Source: Gammaproteobacteria bacterium (lineage in GTDB: Bacteria > Pseudomonadota > Gammaproteobacteria > Steroidobacterales > Steroidobacteraceae). Taken from it: a stretch of 64,000 bases of DNA. Position numbers and translations under genes: made by a program. Under the pieces are notes generated by a model. That model did not search any database and was not told the DNA's origin. It worked only from the letters and a program-made list of their open reading frames with translations. Below, piece after piece: positions 42,507-51,429 of this stretch. The first letter of the stretch is position 1. Every line of letters starts with the position of its first letter. The stretch spans positions 100,695 to 164,694 of the forward strand of contig RGUL01000001.1 in assembly GCA_010027845.1 (NCBI GenBank). Reading direction: 5' to 3'.

Positions 42507-43787
42507 ATGCCGACCAACGAAGAGCTTGCGCGGCGTCGCGCGGCCGCCGTGCCGCGCGGCGTGTCGAACGTGCTGCAAATCTACGCAGAGCGCGCCCGCA
42601 ACGCCGAAATTTGGGATGTCGAAGGTCGGCGATACATCGACTTCGCCGGGGGCATCGCAGCGCTCAACACCGGTCACCTACACCCGCACCTGCAAACCGC
42701 ACTCGCGAACCAACTCCAGCAGTTCACGCACACCTGCTTTCAAGTCACACCCTACGAAAGCTACGTCGCACTCGCCGAGCGCTTGAACGCACTCGCGCCC
42801 GGCGCAGGACCACACAAAACTTTGTTCGTCTCGACCGGCGCCGAAGCGGTCGAAAACGCGATCAAGATCGCGCGCAGTCACACCGGTCGCAACGCCGTGA
42901 TCGCTTTCGGCGGCAGCGCTCACGGCCGCACGCTAGGCGCGATGACCCTCACCGGCAAGGTGCAACCATATAAAGCCGGCTTCGGCACGCTGCTGCCCGA
43001 GGTGTTCCACGCGCCATTCCCCATGGCTTATCACGGCATCGACGCCTCATCTGCACTCGCAGCACTCGAACACATCTTCAAATTTGCGATCGAACCGCAA
43101 CGCGTCGCCGCGTTGATCGTCGAGCCGGTACAAGGTGAAGGAGGTTTTTACGTCGCACCGGCCGAATTTTTGCAAGCACTGCGCGAACTCTGCGATCGGC
43201 ATGGCATCGTGCTCATATTCGACGAAATTCAAAGCGGCTTCGCGCGCACCGGAAAAATGTTCGCCTGCGAACACGCGGCGGTTGCACCCGACCTGCTCAC
43301 CATCGCCAAAAGTTTGGCGGGCGGCGTGCCGCTCGCCGGCGTGATCGGTCGCGCGCACATCATGGATGCGCCTCAGGTGGGTGGCTTGGGCGGCACCTAC
43401 GCCGGCTCACCGCTAGGCTGCGCGGCGGCTCTGGCGGTGCTCGAAGTGATCGAACGCGAAAATCTTTGTGAGCGGGCGCTACGCCTCGGCGAAGTAATCA
43501 CGGCGCGCTTGCGCGACTGGCAATCACGCTGGCCCTGCATCGGCGAAGTGCGGGGCTTGGGTGCAATGGTCGCGATGGAGTTGGTTCGCGAGCGGCGCGC
43601 CGACCAGCCCGACGCCGAACTCGCGCGCGCACTCGTACAAGCGGCGGCGCGACGCGGTCTGGTGCTGCTGTCCTGCGGTATCTATTCGAACGTGATTCGA
43701 TTTTTGATGCCGCTTACGATCAGCGACGCAGAACTCGCCGAGGGTCTCGCGATCCTCGAAGCGGCGCTCGAGGACGTGACGCGCTGA
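42507..43787 (+). CDS. 4-aminobutyrate aminotransferase or related class III omega-transaminase
   Basis: A 426-residue PLP enzyme with the class III marks: VSNVLQIYAERARNAEIWDVEGRRYIDFAGGIAALN, LFVSTGAEAVENAIKIAR, LIFDEIQSGFARTGKMFACEH and the PLP lysine in LTIAKSLAGGVPLAGVIG. The sequence matches GabT best, transferring the amino group of GABA to 2-oxoglutarate. Related diamine or omega-amino acid transaminases cannot be excluded. It lies 12 bases downstream of the orphan [2Fe-2S] subunit. No succinate-semialdehyde dehydrogenase follows, though an aldehyde dehydrogenase is present at 60393. Confidence 0.9.
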   Translation: MPTNEELARRRAAAVPRGVSNVLQIYAERARNAEIWDVEGRRYIDFAGGIAALNTGHLHPHLQTALANQLQQFTHTCFQVTPYESYVALAERLNALAPGAGPHKTLFVSTGAEAVENAIKIARSHTGRNAVIAFGGSAHGRTLGAMTLTGKVQPYKAGFGTLLPEVFHAPFPMAYHGIDASSALAALEHIFKFAIEPQRVAALIVEPVQGEGGFYVAPAEFLQALRELCDRHGIVLIFDEIQSGFARTGKMFACEHAAVAPDLLTIAKSLAGGVPLAGVIGRAHIMDAPQVGGLGGTYAGSPLGCAAALAVLEVIERENLCERALRLGEVITARLRDWQSRWPCIGEVRGLGAMVAMELVRERRADQPDAELARALVQAAARRGLVLLSCGIYSNVIRFLMPLTISDAELAEGLAILEAALEDVTR

Positions 43788-43807
43788 GCCGCGCCACGGG
43801 CGACCCC

Positions 43808-44107
43808 TCAGGCGCGACCGACGTTGCTGTCGTTCGGACTGTGGAAGTACTCGCTCTCGCTCGACAGCTCGCGAATCAACTTTTGAAGTTCCGCCATACG
43901 GCCCTCGGCAGTGCTGACGGGCATGCAATCTTTGCAACGCGGATCGCTGCACGGCTGGCGCGAATAGAGCCAATATTGGATCGCGCCGGCGAGCAGACCG
44001 TCGGCGACGTCCCAGAGGTCGGCCTCGCGGTCCGACTCGGCGATCTGGTTCCCGAGGTCGACCGCCTTGGTGAACGCGGCATCGAAACTATCGGCGGAGT
44101 CGGTCAT
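43808..44107 (-). CDS. Small cysteine-containing protein of unknown function
   Basis: A 99-residue acidic, mainly helical protein starting MTDSADSFDAAFTKAVDL. A mid-region CSDPRCKDC (C-x4-C-x2-C) could bind zinc or a cluster. The C-terminus has EYFHSPNDSNVGRA. The sequence looks conserved-type rather than random (good codon use, coherent helices), but I cannot name the family. It lies at the 3' side of the aminotransferase on the opposite strand and shares an upstream region with the AraC-type regulator. Confidence 0.65.
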   Translation of the reverse strand: MTDSADSFDAAFTKAVDLGNQIAESDREADLWDVADGLLAGAIQYWLYSRQPCSDPRCKDCMPVSTAEGRMAELQKLIRELSSESEYFHSPNDSNVGRA

Positions 44108-44281
44108 GGCAAGCTTCCCGGCGGCGTGATAGCGCATTTTAGCCGATGGGCGCCCCCGTCGTCGGATCGCCGGGCAACAAGGTTGCGCACAGAATTACCA
44201 GTTTGTAACGGCAATCGTTTGCAACTTCGTGCACTGTGTCACGTACCAGTCCGTACATCCGTCATCGGAGGTCGCGATCTC

Positions 44282-44695
44282 ATGCCCGAGTCATCCGGTA
44301 GCAAACTCAAGCACATCGACATACCCGGCTTGCTGAGTCCGGCCACGGACCGCAAATCCGGCGTCGCACTCGCGCCGCGATTCGTGGACGACCATTTCCA
44401 CGAGAAATTTCCGGCCAGCGCCATCGCCTCGCATTGCGGCTTGAGCCGCTTCCAGTTCAGCCGCAGCTTCCACGCCGCCTTCGGCATCACCTTCCGCGAA
44501 TATCTGCTGCGCTACCGCGTCCGCGCAGCTTGTGAGCGTTTGCTGCACGCCGATCTGCCGGTGACCGAGATCGCTTACGCCGTCGGCTTTCACGACGGCT
44601 CCTATTTCGCGCGCATGTTCCGTCGCTACACCGGTGTGCTGCCCTCGCAGTATGCTCGCGCGCATGCCGCCAGCCAGGGATCCCGCCAGCGCTGA
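44282..44695 (+). CDS. AraC-family transcriptional regulator, DNA-binding domain only
   Basis: A 137-residue protein. Residues of about 30-130 form the two helix-turn-helix units of AraC/XylS (IASHCGLSRFQFSRSFHAAFGITFREYLLRYRVRAACERLL, then VTEIAYAVGFHDGSYFARMFRRYTGVLPSQYA). The usual N-terminal ligand-binding domain is missing, so it may be constitutive or respond through a partner. A GGAGG lies ten bases before the ATG. It overlaps the start of the quinone reductase gene by 32 bases, which makes that enzyme its probable operon partner and perhaps target. Confidence 0.9.
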   Translation: MPESSGSKLKHIDIPGLLSPATDRKSGVALAPRFVDDHFHEKFPASAIASHCGLSRFQFSRSFHAAFGITFREYLLRYRVRAACERLLHADLPVTEIAYAVGFHDGSYFARMFRRYTGVLPSQYARAHAASQGSRQR

Positions 44696-45743
44696 TTCAC
44701 GCCCCGTCGCCACCCGCAGAGTCTGGCGCATCGCTCGCGCGGGCTCGCTGTCGCGACTGCGACTGATCGAAGAGCCCCTACCGCCACCCGCAGAGGGCGA
44801 AGTTCAGGTCGCCGTGCAAGCCGTTGGCCTCAACTTCGCCGACGTCTTCGCCTGCTTGGGCCTTTATTCGGCCACGCCCCGCGGCGCCTTCGTGCCCGGC
44901 CTCGAAAGCGCTGGAGTGGTGACCGCCGTCGGGCCGGGCGAGACCCGCTGGCGCCCGGGCGATGCGGTGATGGTGCTCACCCGCTTCGGTGGCTACGCAA
45001 CCGCCCTCAACGCCTCGCGCGACACCTTGTGGCCGATGCCGAGCGGCTGGGATTACGCCGCGGCGGCGGCCTATCCCGTGCAAGCCCTGACCGCGTGGTA
45101 CGGCCTCGTCGCGTTGGGCGGAGCGCGGCGTGATGCGATCGTGCTCGTGCAATCGGCGGCCGGCGGCGTCGGCCTGCAAGCCCTCGCTGCGTTGCGCTCG
45201 CTCGGGGCACGCCCGGTCGCCATCGTCGGCCGCGAAGAGAAGCGCCGATTTTTGATCGAACGGCACGGTCTGCCACCCGCGGCCGTGCTGCTGCGCGATC
45301 GGCACTACGCGGCGAGTCTCGATGCGGCACTCGCCCACTACGGCGCGCCCGGTTTCGATCTCGTGTTCGATGCGGTCTACGGCGCGGCGTTCACGCCCGC
45401 TTTCGAACGCCTCGCACCCGAGGGGCGCTACGTGCTCTACGGCGCAGCGGAATTCATGGACACTGGCGCGCGCCCGAATCCGCTGCGACTCGCGTGGCGT
45501 TATCTGCGCCGCCCGCGACCCGATCCGCTCGCGATGATCTCGGTGAATCGCGGCCTTTTGGCGTTCAACCTCATTTGGCTGTGGGGCGAAGTACAACGCC
45601 TGCCCGCAGCGATGCGTTCGACCTTGGAGCTGATTCCAGAACCACCACACGTCGGCGCCGCGTTCGCCTTCGACGACGCACCGCAAGCGATGCGCGTCCT
45701 GCAAGCGGGCGGCACGACCGGCAAAGTCATCTTGCGCTGCTGA
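44664..45743 (+). CDS. Medium-chain zinc-less alcohol dehydrogenase/quinone oxidoreductase
   Basis: A 359-residue NADPH-dependent MDR protein: VGLNFADVFACLGLYSATPRGAFVPGLESAGVV (quinone-reductase type, no zinc ligands), AAAYPVQALTAWYGLVALGG, then the NADP motif SAAGGVGLQALAAL. It probably reduces quinones or enones. The ATG at 44664 was chosen over 44634. Both begin inside the AraC gene, suggesting coupled expression. The gene ends 15 bases before the ABC exporter. Confidence 0.88.
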   Translation: MPPARDPASADSRPVATRRVWRIARAGSLSRLRLIEEPLPPPAEGEVQVAVQAVGLNFADVFACLGLYSATPRGAFVPGLESAGVVTAVGPGETRWRPGDAVMVLTRFGGYATALNASRDTLWPMPSGWDYAAAAAYPVQALTAWYGLVALGGARRDAIVLVQSAAGGVGLQALAALRSLGARPVAIVGREEKRRFLIERHGLPPAAVLLRDRHYAASLDAALAHYGAPGFDLVFDAVYGAAFTPAFERLAPEGRYVLYGAAEFMDTGARPNPLRLAWRYLRRPRPDPLAMISVNRGLLAFNLIWLWGEVQRLPAAMRSTLELIPEPPHVGAAFAFDDAPQAMRVLQAGGTTGKVILRC

Positions 45744-45758
45744 CGGGTACAATTCGGC

Positions 45759-47558
45759 ATGGCCGAACCCAATGCTGCCGACCGTCCGAAGTCGAAGTCC
45801 CCACGCCCCCTCATCTACCTCTGGCCCTTCCTCAGGCCCTACCGCGGCATCCTCGCCGCTGCGATCGTCGCCTTGCTGCTCGCCTCGGGCGCGATGCTCG
45901 GCTTGCCGATCGCACTCAAAGGTTTGATCGACAAGGGCATGGCCGCCGGCAGCGCCGAAGTCATCAATGGTTACTTCATCGCTTTCTTAGGCGTCGCCGC
46001 ACTCTTCGGCGGCTTCGCTGCAGTGCGTTTTTATCTCGTCACCTGGCTCGGCGAGCGCGTGGTCGCCGACGTGCGCACGGCCGTCTATCGCAACGTCGTG
46101 CGCATGGACCCGCAATTCTTCGAAGTCACTCGCACCGGCGAAGTTTTGTCGCGCCTGACCACCGACACCACGCTCGTACAATCGATCTCGGGTTCCGGAC
46201 TTTCGATCGCGCTACGCTCGAGCATCAACCTCATCGGTTCTTTGGTGTTACTCGCGATCACCAATCTGAAGTTGCTGTCGTTGATCGTGGTCGCGATGCC
46301 GGTGGTGATCGTCCCCGTGCTGTCGCTCGGCCGCAAGCTGCGAAAATTATCGCGCTCGTCACAAGACAAAGTCGCCGATACGAGCGGTCTTGCCGGTGAA
46401 ACTTTGAACGCGATCCAAACCGTACAGGCGTTCACGCTCGAAGATTTGAACACCAAACGCTATGCGGCCGCCGTGCAAGACTCCTTCGACGTCGCCGTGG
46501 TCCGCACGCGCGTGCGCGCGTGGCTCACCGCGCTCTCGACGATGTTGGTGTTCGGCGCGCTCACGCTCGTGCTGTGGTTCGGCGCACACCAAGTGCTCGC
46601 CGGGCAGATGACCGGCGGCGAACTCGGTCAGTTCCTGTTACTCGCGGTCTACGCCGGCATCGCTGCGGCCTCGCTCAGCGAGATGTGGAGCGAAGTGCAA
46701 CGCGCCGCCGGCGCGATGGAGCGCCTCGTCGAACTACAACGCGCGACGCCGGCGATCGTCGCACCCGCCTCCCCCGTACCGCTACCGAACGCCGGCGCCG
46801 GCAAGGTCGCCGGACACGTGCGCTTCGAAGCCGTGCGCTTCAACTATCCCTCGCGTCCCGACACACCGGCCCTCGATGCGTTCACGCTCGACATCGAACC
46901 CGGCGAAACCGTCGCCTTCGTCGGCCCCTCCGGGGCGGGCAAAAGCACGACCTTCCAATTGCTGCTGCGTTTTTACGATCCGCAACAGGGCCGCGTGTTG
47001 CTCGACGGTGTCGATCTCGCGCACGCCGATCCGCAAGCGGTGCGACGCCGCATCGGCCTCGTACCGCAGGACACCGTGCTCTTCGGCACGAGCGCGCGCG
47101 AGAACATTCGTTACGGGCGCCCCGATGCGAGCGACGCCGAAGTGGAAGCTGCTGCCCGCGCGGCGTTCGCCGACGAATTCATCCGCAAGTTACCCGACGG
47201 CTACGACACGTTCTTGGGCGAGCGCGGCACGCGCTTGTCGGGCGGTCAACGGCAACGAATCGCGATCGCCCGGGCGATCCTCAAAAATCCGCCGTTGTTG
47301 TTGCTCGACGAAGCGACCAGCGCACTCGATGCCGAGAGCGAACGCGTCGTACAAGGCGCACTCGAAACGCTCATGACCGATCGCACGACGATCATCATCG
47401 CGCACCGTTTGGCGACCGTACTCAAAGCCGATCGCATCGTCGTGATGGATCACGGTCGCATCGTCGCCATCGGCAGTCACGAAGAATTGGTGGCGAATAA
47501 TCCGCTTTACGCACGGCTCGCTGCGCTGCAATTCACGGACGGCCCGGGAACCGGCTGA
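45759..47558 (+). CDS. ABC exporter with fused membrane and ATPase domains (MsbA/LapB-like)
   Basis: A 599-residue half-transporter. Six membrane helices occupy residues 1-320, and a linker and ATPase with Walker A GPSGAGKST, Q-loop VPQDTVLFG, signature LSGGQRQRIAIARA and Walker B LLLLDEATSALD follow. It works as a homodimer exporting lipids, peptides or drugs. Segments such as FFEVTRTGEVLSRLTTDTTLVQ place it in the large MsbA-like group with unclear substrate. It precedes the HAD phosphatase gene by two bases. Confidence 0.92.
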   Translation: MAEPNAADRPKSKSPRPLIYLWPFLRPYRGILAAAIVALLLASGAMLGLPIALKGLIDKGMAAGSAEVINGYFIAFLGVAALFGGFAAVRFYLVTWLGERVVADVRTAVYRNVVRMDPQFFEVTRTGEVLSRLTTDTTLVQSISGSGLSIALRSSINLIGSLVLLAITNLKLLSLIVVAMPVVIVPVLSLGRKLRKLSRSSQDKVADTSGLAGETLNAIQTVQAFTLEDLNTKRYAAAVQDSFDVAVVRTRVRAWLTALSTMLVFGALTLVLWFGAHQVLAGQMTGGELGQFLLLAVYAGIAAASLSEMWSEVQRAAGAMERLVELQRATPAIVAPASPVPLPNAGAGKVAGHVRFEAVRFNYPSRPDTPALDAFTLDIEPGETVAFVGPSGAGKSTTFQLLLRFYDPQQGRVLLDGVDLAHADPQAVRRRIGLVPQDTVLFGTSARENIRYGRPDASDAEVEAAARAAFADEFIRKLPDGYDTFLGERGTRLSGGQRQRIAIARAILKNPPLLLLDEATSALDAESERVVQGALETLMTDRTTIIIAHRLATVLKADRIVVMDHGRIVAIGSHEELVANNPLYARLAALQFTDGPGTG

Positions 47559-47560
47559 CG

Positions 47561-48235
47561 ATGTCGCCACGCGCCATCCTGTTCGATTTCGACGGCACTC
47601 TGATCGATTCCGCTGCGAGCGTGCTCGCGTCGCTCGATCACGCATTAAAACGTTCGAACGTGACGCCGGTCGTGACGCTAGACCGCGCGCTCATCGGCCC
47701 ACCGCTCCGCAAGACGCTAGCGACGCTCACCGGCAGCGACGATGCGGCGCTGCTCGATATTTTGGCGCAAGCGTTTCGCGACGATTACGACACGCGCGGC
47801 TACACACGCACGGAAGTTTATGCCGGCGTGCCCGAGATGCTGCAGGGCCTGCAGACACAGGGCATCGCGCTACACATCGTCACCAACAAAAGACTCGCCG
47901 CCACGCGCCGCATACTCGATCATCTCGGTTGGACCGCATGGTTCGCCGGCATTTACGCCCTCGATGCACTCGAGCCCGCCGCACCGAACAAACCGCACTT
48001 GGTCGCCGAAGTGCTGCGCCGCGAACGTTTGCCTGCAGCGACCACTTGGATGGTCGGCGATTCGGCCGAAGACCGACGCTCGGCAGAGACCAACGCGCTG
48101 CGTTTTTTTGCCGCGACTTGGGGTTATGGCGCAGCGGCCGACGATGCCGAAGACGACCGCTCGCTCACCGCGCCGCTAGAACTTTTGCAGGCAGCGCGGC
48201 GCGCACCGACGGCGACTCACGCGCCGAGCGACTAG
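47561..48235 (+). CDS. HAD-family phosphatase, phosphoglycolate phosphatase-like
   Basis: A 224-residue protein with the HAD catalytic motif FDFDGTLIDSAAS (nucleophile Asp and acid Asp), HIVTNKRLA as motif 2, a conserved lysine near NKPHLV and MVGDSAEDRRSA as motif 4. A helical cap domain lies between motifs 1 and 2. Size and motifs fit Gph/PpaX-type enzymes that remove phosphate from phosphoglycolate or similar metabolites. It ends convergently with the SDR gene, with a four-base overlap. Confidence 0.88.
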   Translation: MSPRAILFDFDGTLIDSAASVLASLDHALKRSNVTPVVTLDRALIGPPLRKTLATLTGSDDAALLDILAQAFRDDYDTRGYTRTEVYAGVPEMLQGLQTQGIALHIVTNKRLAATRRILDHLGWTAWFAGIYALDALEPAAPNKPHLVAEVLRRERLPAATTWMVGDSAEDRRSAETNALRFFAATWGYGAAADDAEDDRSLTAPLELLQAARRAPTATHAPSD

Positions 48236-48993
48236 ACGCGCATACCGCCGTCGACGTCGATGCAACGTCCGGTGAAAAAATCGTTCTCGACGATGAACAA
48301 CGCCGCGAGCGCGATTTCCGACACGTCACCGAGTCTGCGCAGGGGAATCTGCGCCGTGAGCTTTTCCAGAATTTCCGGACGCATCGCCGCGAGAATGTCG
48401 GTGCGGGTATAGCCGGGGGCGATCGAACCGGTGCGGATGCCGTATCGTGCCAATTCTTTGGCCCAGGTTTCGGCCATAGCAGCGATGCCGGCTTTGGCCG
48501 CGACGTAATTACTCTGCCCCGCATTGCCGTAACGCGAAATGCTCGAGATGTTGATGATGACGCCGCCCTGCCCGCGCCGCACCATGCGTTCGGCGGCTTC
48601 GCGACCACAAAGAAATACACCGGTGAGATTGATGTCGATCACCGCCTGCCATTGATCGAGCGTCATCTTGCCGACCACGGCGCCATCTTTAACTTTGATC
48701 AACAAGCCATCTTTGACGATACCGGCGTTATTCACCAACACATCGATGCCACCGAAGTCAGCGACGACCGCATCCATCGCCGCGATCACCGTCGCCTCTT
48801 GGGTCACGTTCGCGAGATAGCCGCGCGCCTGCACCCCCGCGGCGCGGCATTCCGCGCTCGCCGCGTCGAGGTCGGCTTGATTGAGATCGAACAGCGCAAT
48901 GTTGGCACCGCGGGCCGCGAATTCCTTGGCCATCTCGCGCCCGATACCCCTGCCGCCACCGGTGATGATCACCGTCTTGCCCGCGATCTGCAT
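48232..48993 (-). CDS. Short-chain dehydrogenase/reductase, FabG-like
   Basis: A 253-residue Rossmann enzyme with TGGGRGIGREMA (cofactor glycines), NNAG, the catalytic Ser in NISSISRYGNAG and YVAAK (Tyr and Lys), and the C-terminal FFTGRCIDVDGGMRV. An Asp in FDLNQADLD at the end of strand 2 favours NAD(H). It is most like 3-oxoacyl-(ACP/CoA) reductases, but the substrate is not certain. It stands alone on the minus strand, divergent from the acetyltransferase gene. Confidence 0.9.
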   Translation of the reverse strand: MQIAGKTVIITGGGRGIGREMAKEFAARGANIALFDLNQADLDAASAECRAAGVQARGYLANVTQEATVIAAMDAVVADFGGIDVLVNNAGIVKDGLLIKVKDGAVVGKMTLDQWQAVIDINLTGVFLCGREAAERMVRRGQGGVIINISSISRYGNAGQSNYVAAKAGIAAMAETWAKELARYGIRTGSIAPGYTRTDILAAMRPEILEKLTAQIPLRRLGDVSEIALAALFIVENDFFTGRCIDVDGGMRV

Positions 48994-49054
48994 GATTCCG
49001 TCGCTCCCTGGTGCTCGAATGTGCGAATCTTCGCAGAATTATAACGGAGGCGGC

Positions 49055-49579
49055 ATGCTCACCCTGCGCTCGGCACGACCGGACGACGTCGACACCATCC
49101 TGCAGCTCGTGCGCGCGCTCGCCGATTACGAGCGTCTCGCCCACGAAGTCGATGCCGACACCGCAGGCTTCACCGCTGCCTTGTTCGGCCAGCAACCGCG
49201 AGTCTTTTGCACGCTCGCCGAATGGCAGGCGGCGAACGAGCCGCAGCGCGCCGTCGGGCTCGCGCTTTGGTTCTACAATTTTTCGACCTTCCGCGGCCGA
49301 CACGGCATCCACCTCGAAGATTTGTTCGTGCTACCCGAGTATCGCGGCCGTGGCATCGGCCGCGCGCTGCTACTCGATCTCGCCGCACGTTGCGAGCGCG
49401 AACATCTCGCTCGCCTCGAATGGCAGGTACTCGATTGGAATACGCCGGCGCTGGAGTTTTATGCCGGACTTGGTGCGACCGCCAAATCCGAATGGGTCCT
49501 GCATCGCGTCACCGGTGACGCGCTCACGCACCTCGCCGCTCGAGTGACTCACGAGTCGCCAACGCCGCCTCGACCGTAA
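49055..49579 (+). CDS. GNAT-family N-acetyltransferase
   Basis: A 174-residue protein with LTLRSARPDDVDTILQLVRALADYERL at the start and the acetyl-CoA site LEDLFVLPEYRGRGIGRALL. LEWQVLDWNTPALEFYAGLGA follows. This matches the diamine/thialysine acetyltransferase subgroup (SAT-like), so polyamines or amino acid analogues are likely substrates. GGAGG four bases before the ATG supports the start. It overlaps the convergent NUDIX gene by 56 bases. Confidence 0.9.
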   Translation: MLTLRSARPDDVDTILQLVRALADYERLAHEVDADTAGFTAALFGQQPRVFCTLAEWQAANEPQRAVGLALWFYNFSTFRGRHGIHLEDLFVLPEYRGRGIGRALLLDLAARCEREHLARLEWQVLDWNTPALEFYAGLGATAKSEWVLHRVTGDALTHLAARVTHESPTPPRP

Positions 49580-50261
49580 ATTCGTCACGCGCCAACGCCG
49601 CTTCGACCTCCGCGCGCGTTAGACAAAGAAATTCTTCGACCTCACCGTCACGACCGACGGGCTGAAAAGAGTTCGGCAATGAAATATCCGCAGCGATCAC
49701 CAGCTCGTCGTGGATGCCGAAGCGCGTCTCGCGCACCGAGCGGATCACCATGCCCGGAAAGTCGACGTGTCGCGACAAGGCCGTCGGCACGCCGGCCTCT
49801 TCCCAAAGTTCACGAATCGCCGAGCGACGTGGTGATTCGCCCGCCACCACGCCACCGGCCGCGAGGTTGTCGAGTTTGCCGGGGTCAGCGTGTTTGAGTG
49901 CGCTGCGACGCGCGATCCACAACGTCCCGTCCTCGCGCCAACCGGTGACGTGCACCGCACGCTTTTGGATGCCGAGCGTGCGGAACGCACCGCGCTCGAA
50001 GCGCGCGAGCTCCACACCGTGTTCGTCGAGCACCGCGCAAGATTCGTTGCGCCAATCGGCGATCACGCCGGCGAGTCGTAACTGCAGGGCGACGGCTTGC
50101 AGCGCACGACTGCGACGTTGTCGCGAGTAGCCAGCATCGCGCAACCGCAGACCGGGGTCGACACGCTCGATACCCGGGCATGCTGCGACGATGTCGATCA
50201 AATCACGTCTGACGCGACCGCGGATCGCGCCACCGACCCAAAGCGGTACGTAATCGATCAT
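49524..50261 (-). CDS. NUDIX hydrolase with N-terminal DUF4743-like domain
   Basis: A 245-residue protein. An N-terminal region of about 95 residues (VPLWVGGAIRGRVRRDLIDIVAACPG) precedes a NUDIX domain with the box GGVVAGESPRRSAIRELWEEAGV. Thiamine diphosphokinase-associated NUDIX proteins in fungi and bacteria have this two-part layout, but the substrate is not proven for this one. The ATG overlaps the upstream hydrolase stop by four bases (ATGA). The 3' end overlaps the acetyltransferase gene on the other strand. Confidence 0.87.
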   Translation of the reverse strand: MIDYVPLWVGGAIRGRVRRDLIDIVAACPGIERVDPGLRLRDAGYSRQRRSRALQAVALQLRLAGVIADWRNESCAVLDEHGVELARFERGAFRTLGIQKRAVHVTGWREDGTLWIARRSALKHADPGKLDNLAAGGVVAGESPRRSAIRELWEEAGVPTALSRHVDFPGMVIRSVRETRFGIHDELVIAADISLPNSFQPVGRDGEVEEFLCLTRAEVEAALARDEFTVEAALATRESLERRGA

Positions 50262-51052
50262 TCCCGCAAAAATTCAGTGACCGTCACCGCGAATTCTTTG
50301 GCGAGTTCGACACACGCGAGGTGTCCGGCGTCGAGCACGGCAAGATCGGCGCCGACGATCGACGCCCGAATTTCCTCGGCGCGCTCGGGCGGGGTCGAAA
50401 CGTCGCGGGCGCCGGCGATCAACAACGTCGGCGCTTGCACGGCGGCGAGCGACGATCGCAAGTCCATATCGCGAATCGCGGCGCAGGCCTCGAGATAGCC
50501 GCGCGGGTCGGTGCCGCGCACGAGCTCGACGATGCGCTCGACGAGCTCCGGTTGTCGCACGACGAACTCAGGCGTGAACCAACGTGCGGCGACACCCGCG
50601 ACGATACCCTGCATGCCATCGGCGCGAACTTTAGCGATGCGCTCGTCCCAACTTTCGGGTGGCCCCATGTATGCGGCCGTATTCGCCGGCACCAAACGGA
50701 ACACGCGTTGCGGCGCGTGCGCCGCCACGTGCAGCGCGATCATGCCGCCGATCGACACCCCGCACCAATGTGCGCGCGGCACGCCCTGCGCATCGAGCAC
50801 GGCACACACGTCGCCGGCGAGATCGGCAATCGTGCGCACGCGCGGCGCTTGCGACGGCACACTCGAACCACCGTGGCCGGGCATGTCGCAACGAATCACC
50901 CGAAAGAACCGTTCGAAGTATTCGAGCTCGGCGTCGAATACGGCGCTGCTTGCGCCTAACGGATGCAACAACACGAGTGCCGGGGCGTGATTACGCCCCG
51001 ACACCGTGTAATTAATGTTCGAGCCCGAGTGCTCGATCGAACCGCGCAACAC
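50258..51052 (-). CDS. Alpha/beta hydrolase, 3-oxoadipate enol-lactonase-like
   Basis: A 264-residue cytoplasmic hydrolase with LVLLHPLGAS (oxyanion region), CDMPGHGGS, the nucleophile elbow GVSIGG, the acid Asp in AGARDVSTPPE and His in LDAGHLACVE. This is a complete Ser-Asp-His triad. It resembles PcaD, which opens the enol-lactone in the beta-ketoadipate pathway, but no other pca gene is nearby, so another ester or lactone may be the substrate. GTG at 51052 is the likely start, six bases after the cytochrome c' stop. Confidence 0.85.
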   Translation of the reverse strand: MLRGSIEHSGSNINYTVSGRNHAPALVLLHPLGASSAVFDAELEYFERFFRVIRCDMPGHGGSSVPSQAPRVRTIADLAGDVCAVLDAQGVPRAHWCGVSIGGMIALHVAAHAPQRVFRLVPANTAAYMGPPESWDERIAKVRADGMQGIVAGVAARWFTPEFVVRQPELVERIVELVRGTDPRGYLEACAAIRDMDLRSSLAAVQAPTLLIAGARDVSTPPERAEEIRASIVGADLAVLDAGHLACVELAKEFAVTVTEFLRE

Positions 51053-51058
51053 GCGCGG

Positions 51059-51424
51059 TCAGTCCGCCTTGTATTTGTCGTGACAGGCCTTGCAGGTTTG
51101 CGTCGCCGCACCGAACGCCGGCTTCAACGCATCAAGGCTGGTCGCGGTCTTAGTCGCCGCCGCCAACGCTGCGGTCTTGTCGCGCAGATCGCCGAGCAAC
51201 TTTTGAAACTCGGGCTGGTTCTTCCAAATTTCCGACTTGGCCTTGGTATTGCCGACGTCGGAGCCCGCCGGAAATACGTCGGGTACCACCGTCGACATGA
51301 ACGCGGCGCGCTCGGCAGCGACCTTAAACGCCGCCGCGTCGTACGGCGCTTTGCCGGACGCCATGGCACCCATCATGCCGATTTGAGCGCCGAGCACGGT
51401 GTACGCGCCTTGACGATATTTGAT
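51059..51424 (-). CDS. Cytochrome c' with missing 5' end
   Basis: The C-terminal 120 or so residues of a cytochrome c' (four-helix-bundle, periplasmic NO/redox-related haem protein): IKYRQGAYTVLGAQIGMMGAMASG, FPAGSDVGNTKAKSEIWKNQPEF and the haem site CKACHDKYKAD at the C-terminus. The normal signal peptide and first 15-20 mature residues are absent. Homology stops at about 51424, where sequence of the divergent typA gene begins, and the frame is closed by a TGA at 51449-51451. A start at GTG 51397 would give 112 residues without a signal peptide, so the product could not be exported or receive haem. Confidence 0.85.
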   Translation of the reverse strand: MKYRQGAYTVLGAQIGMMGAMASGKAPYDAAAFKVAAERAAFMSTVVPDVFPAGSDVGNTKAKSEIWKNQPEFQKLLGDLRDKTAALAAATKTATSLDALKPAFGAATQTCKACHDKYKAD

Positions 51425-51429
51425 CTGCT

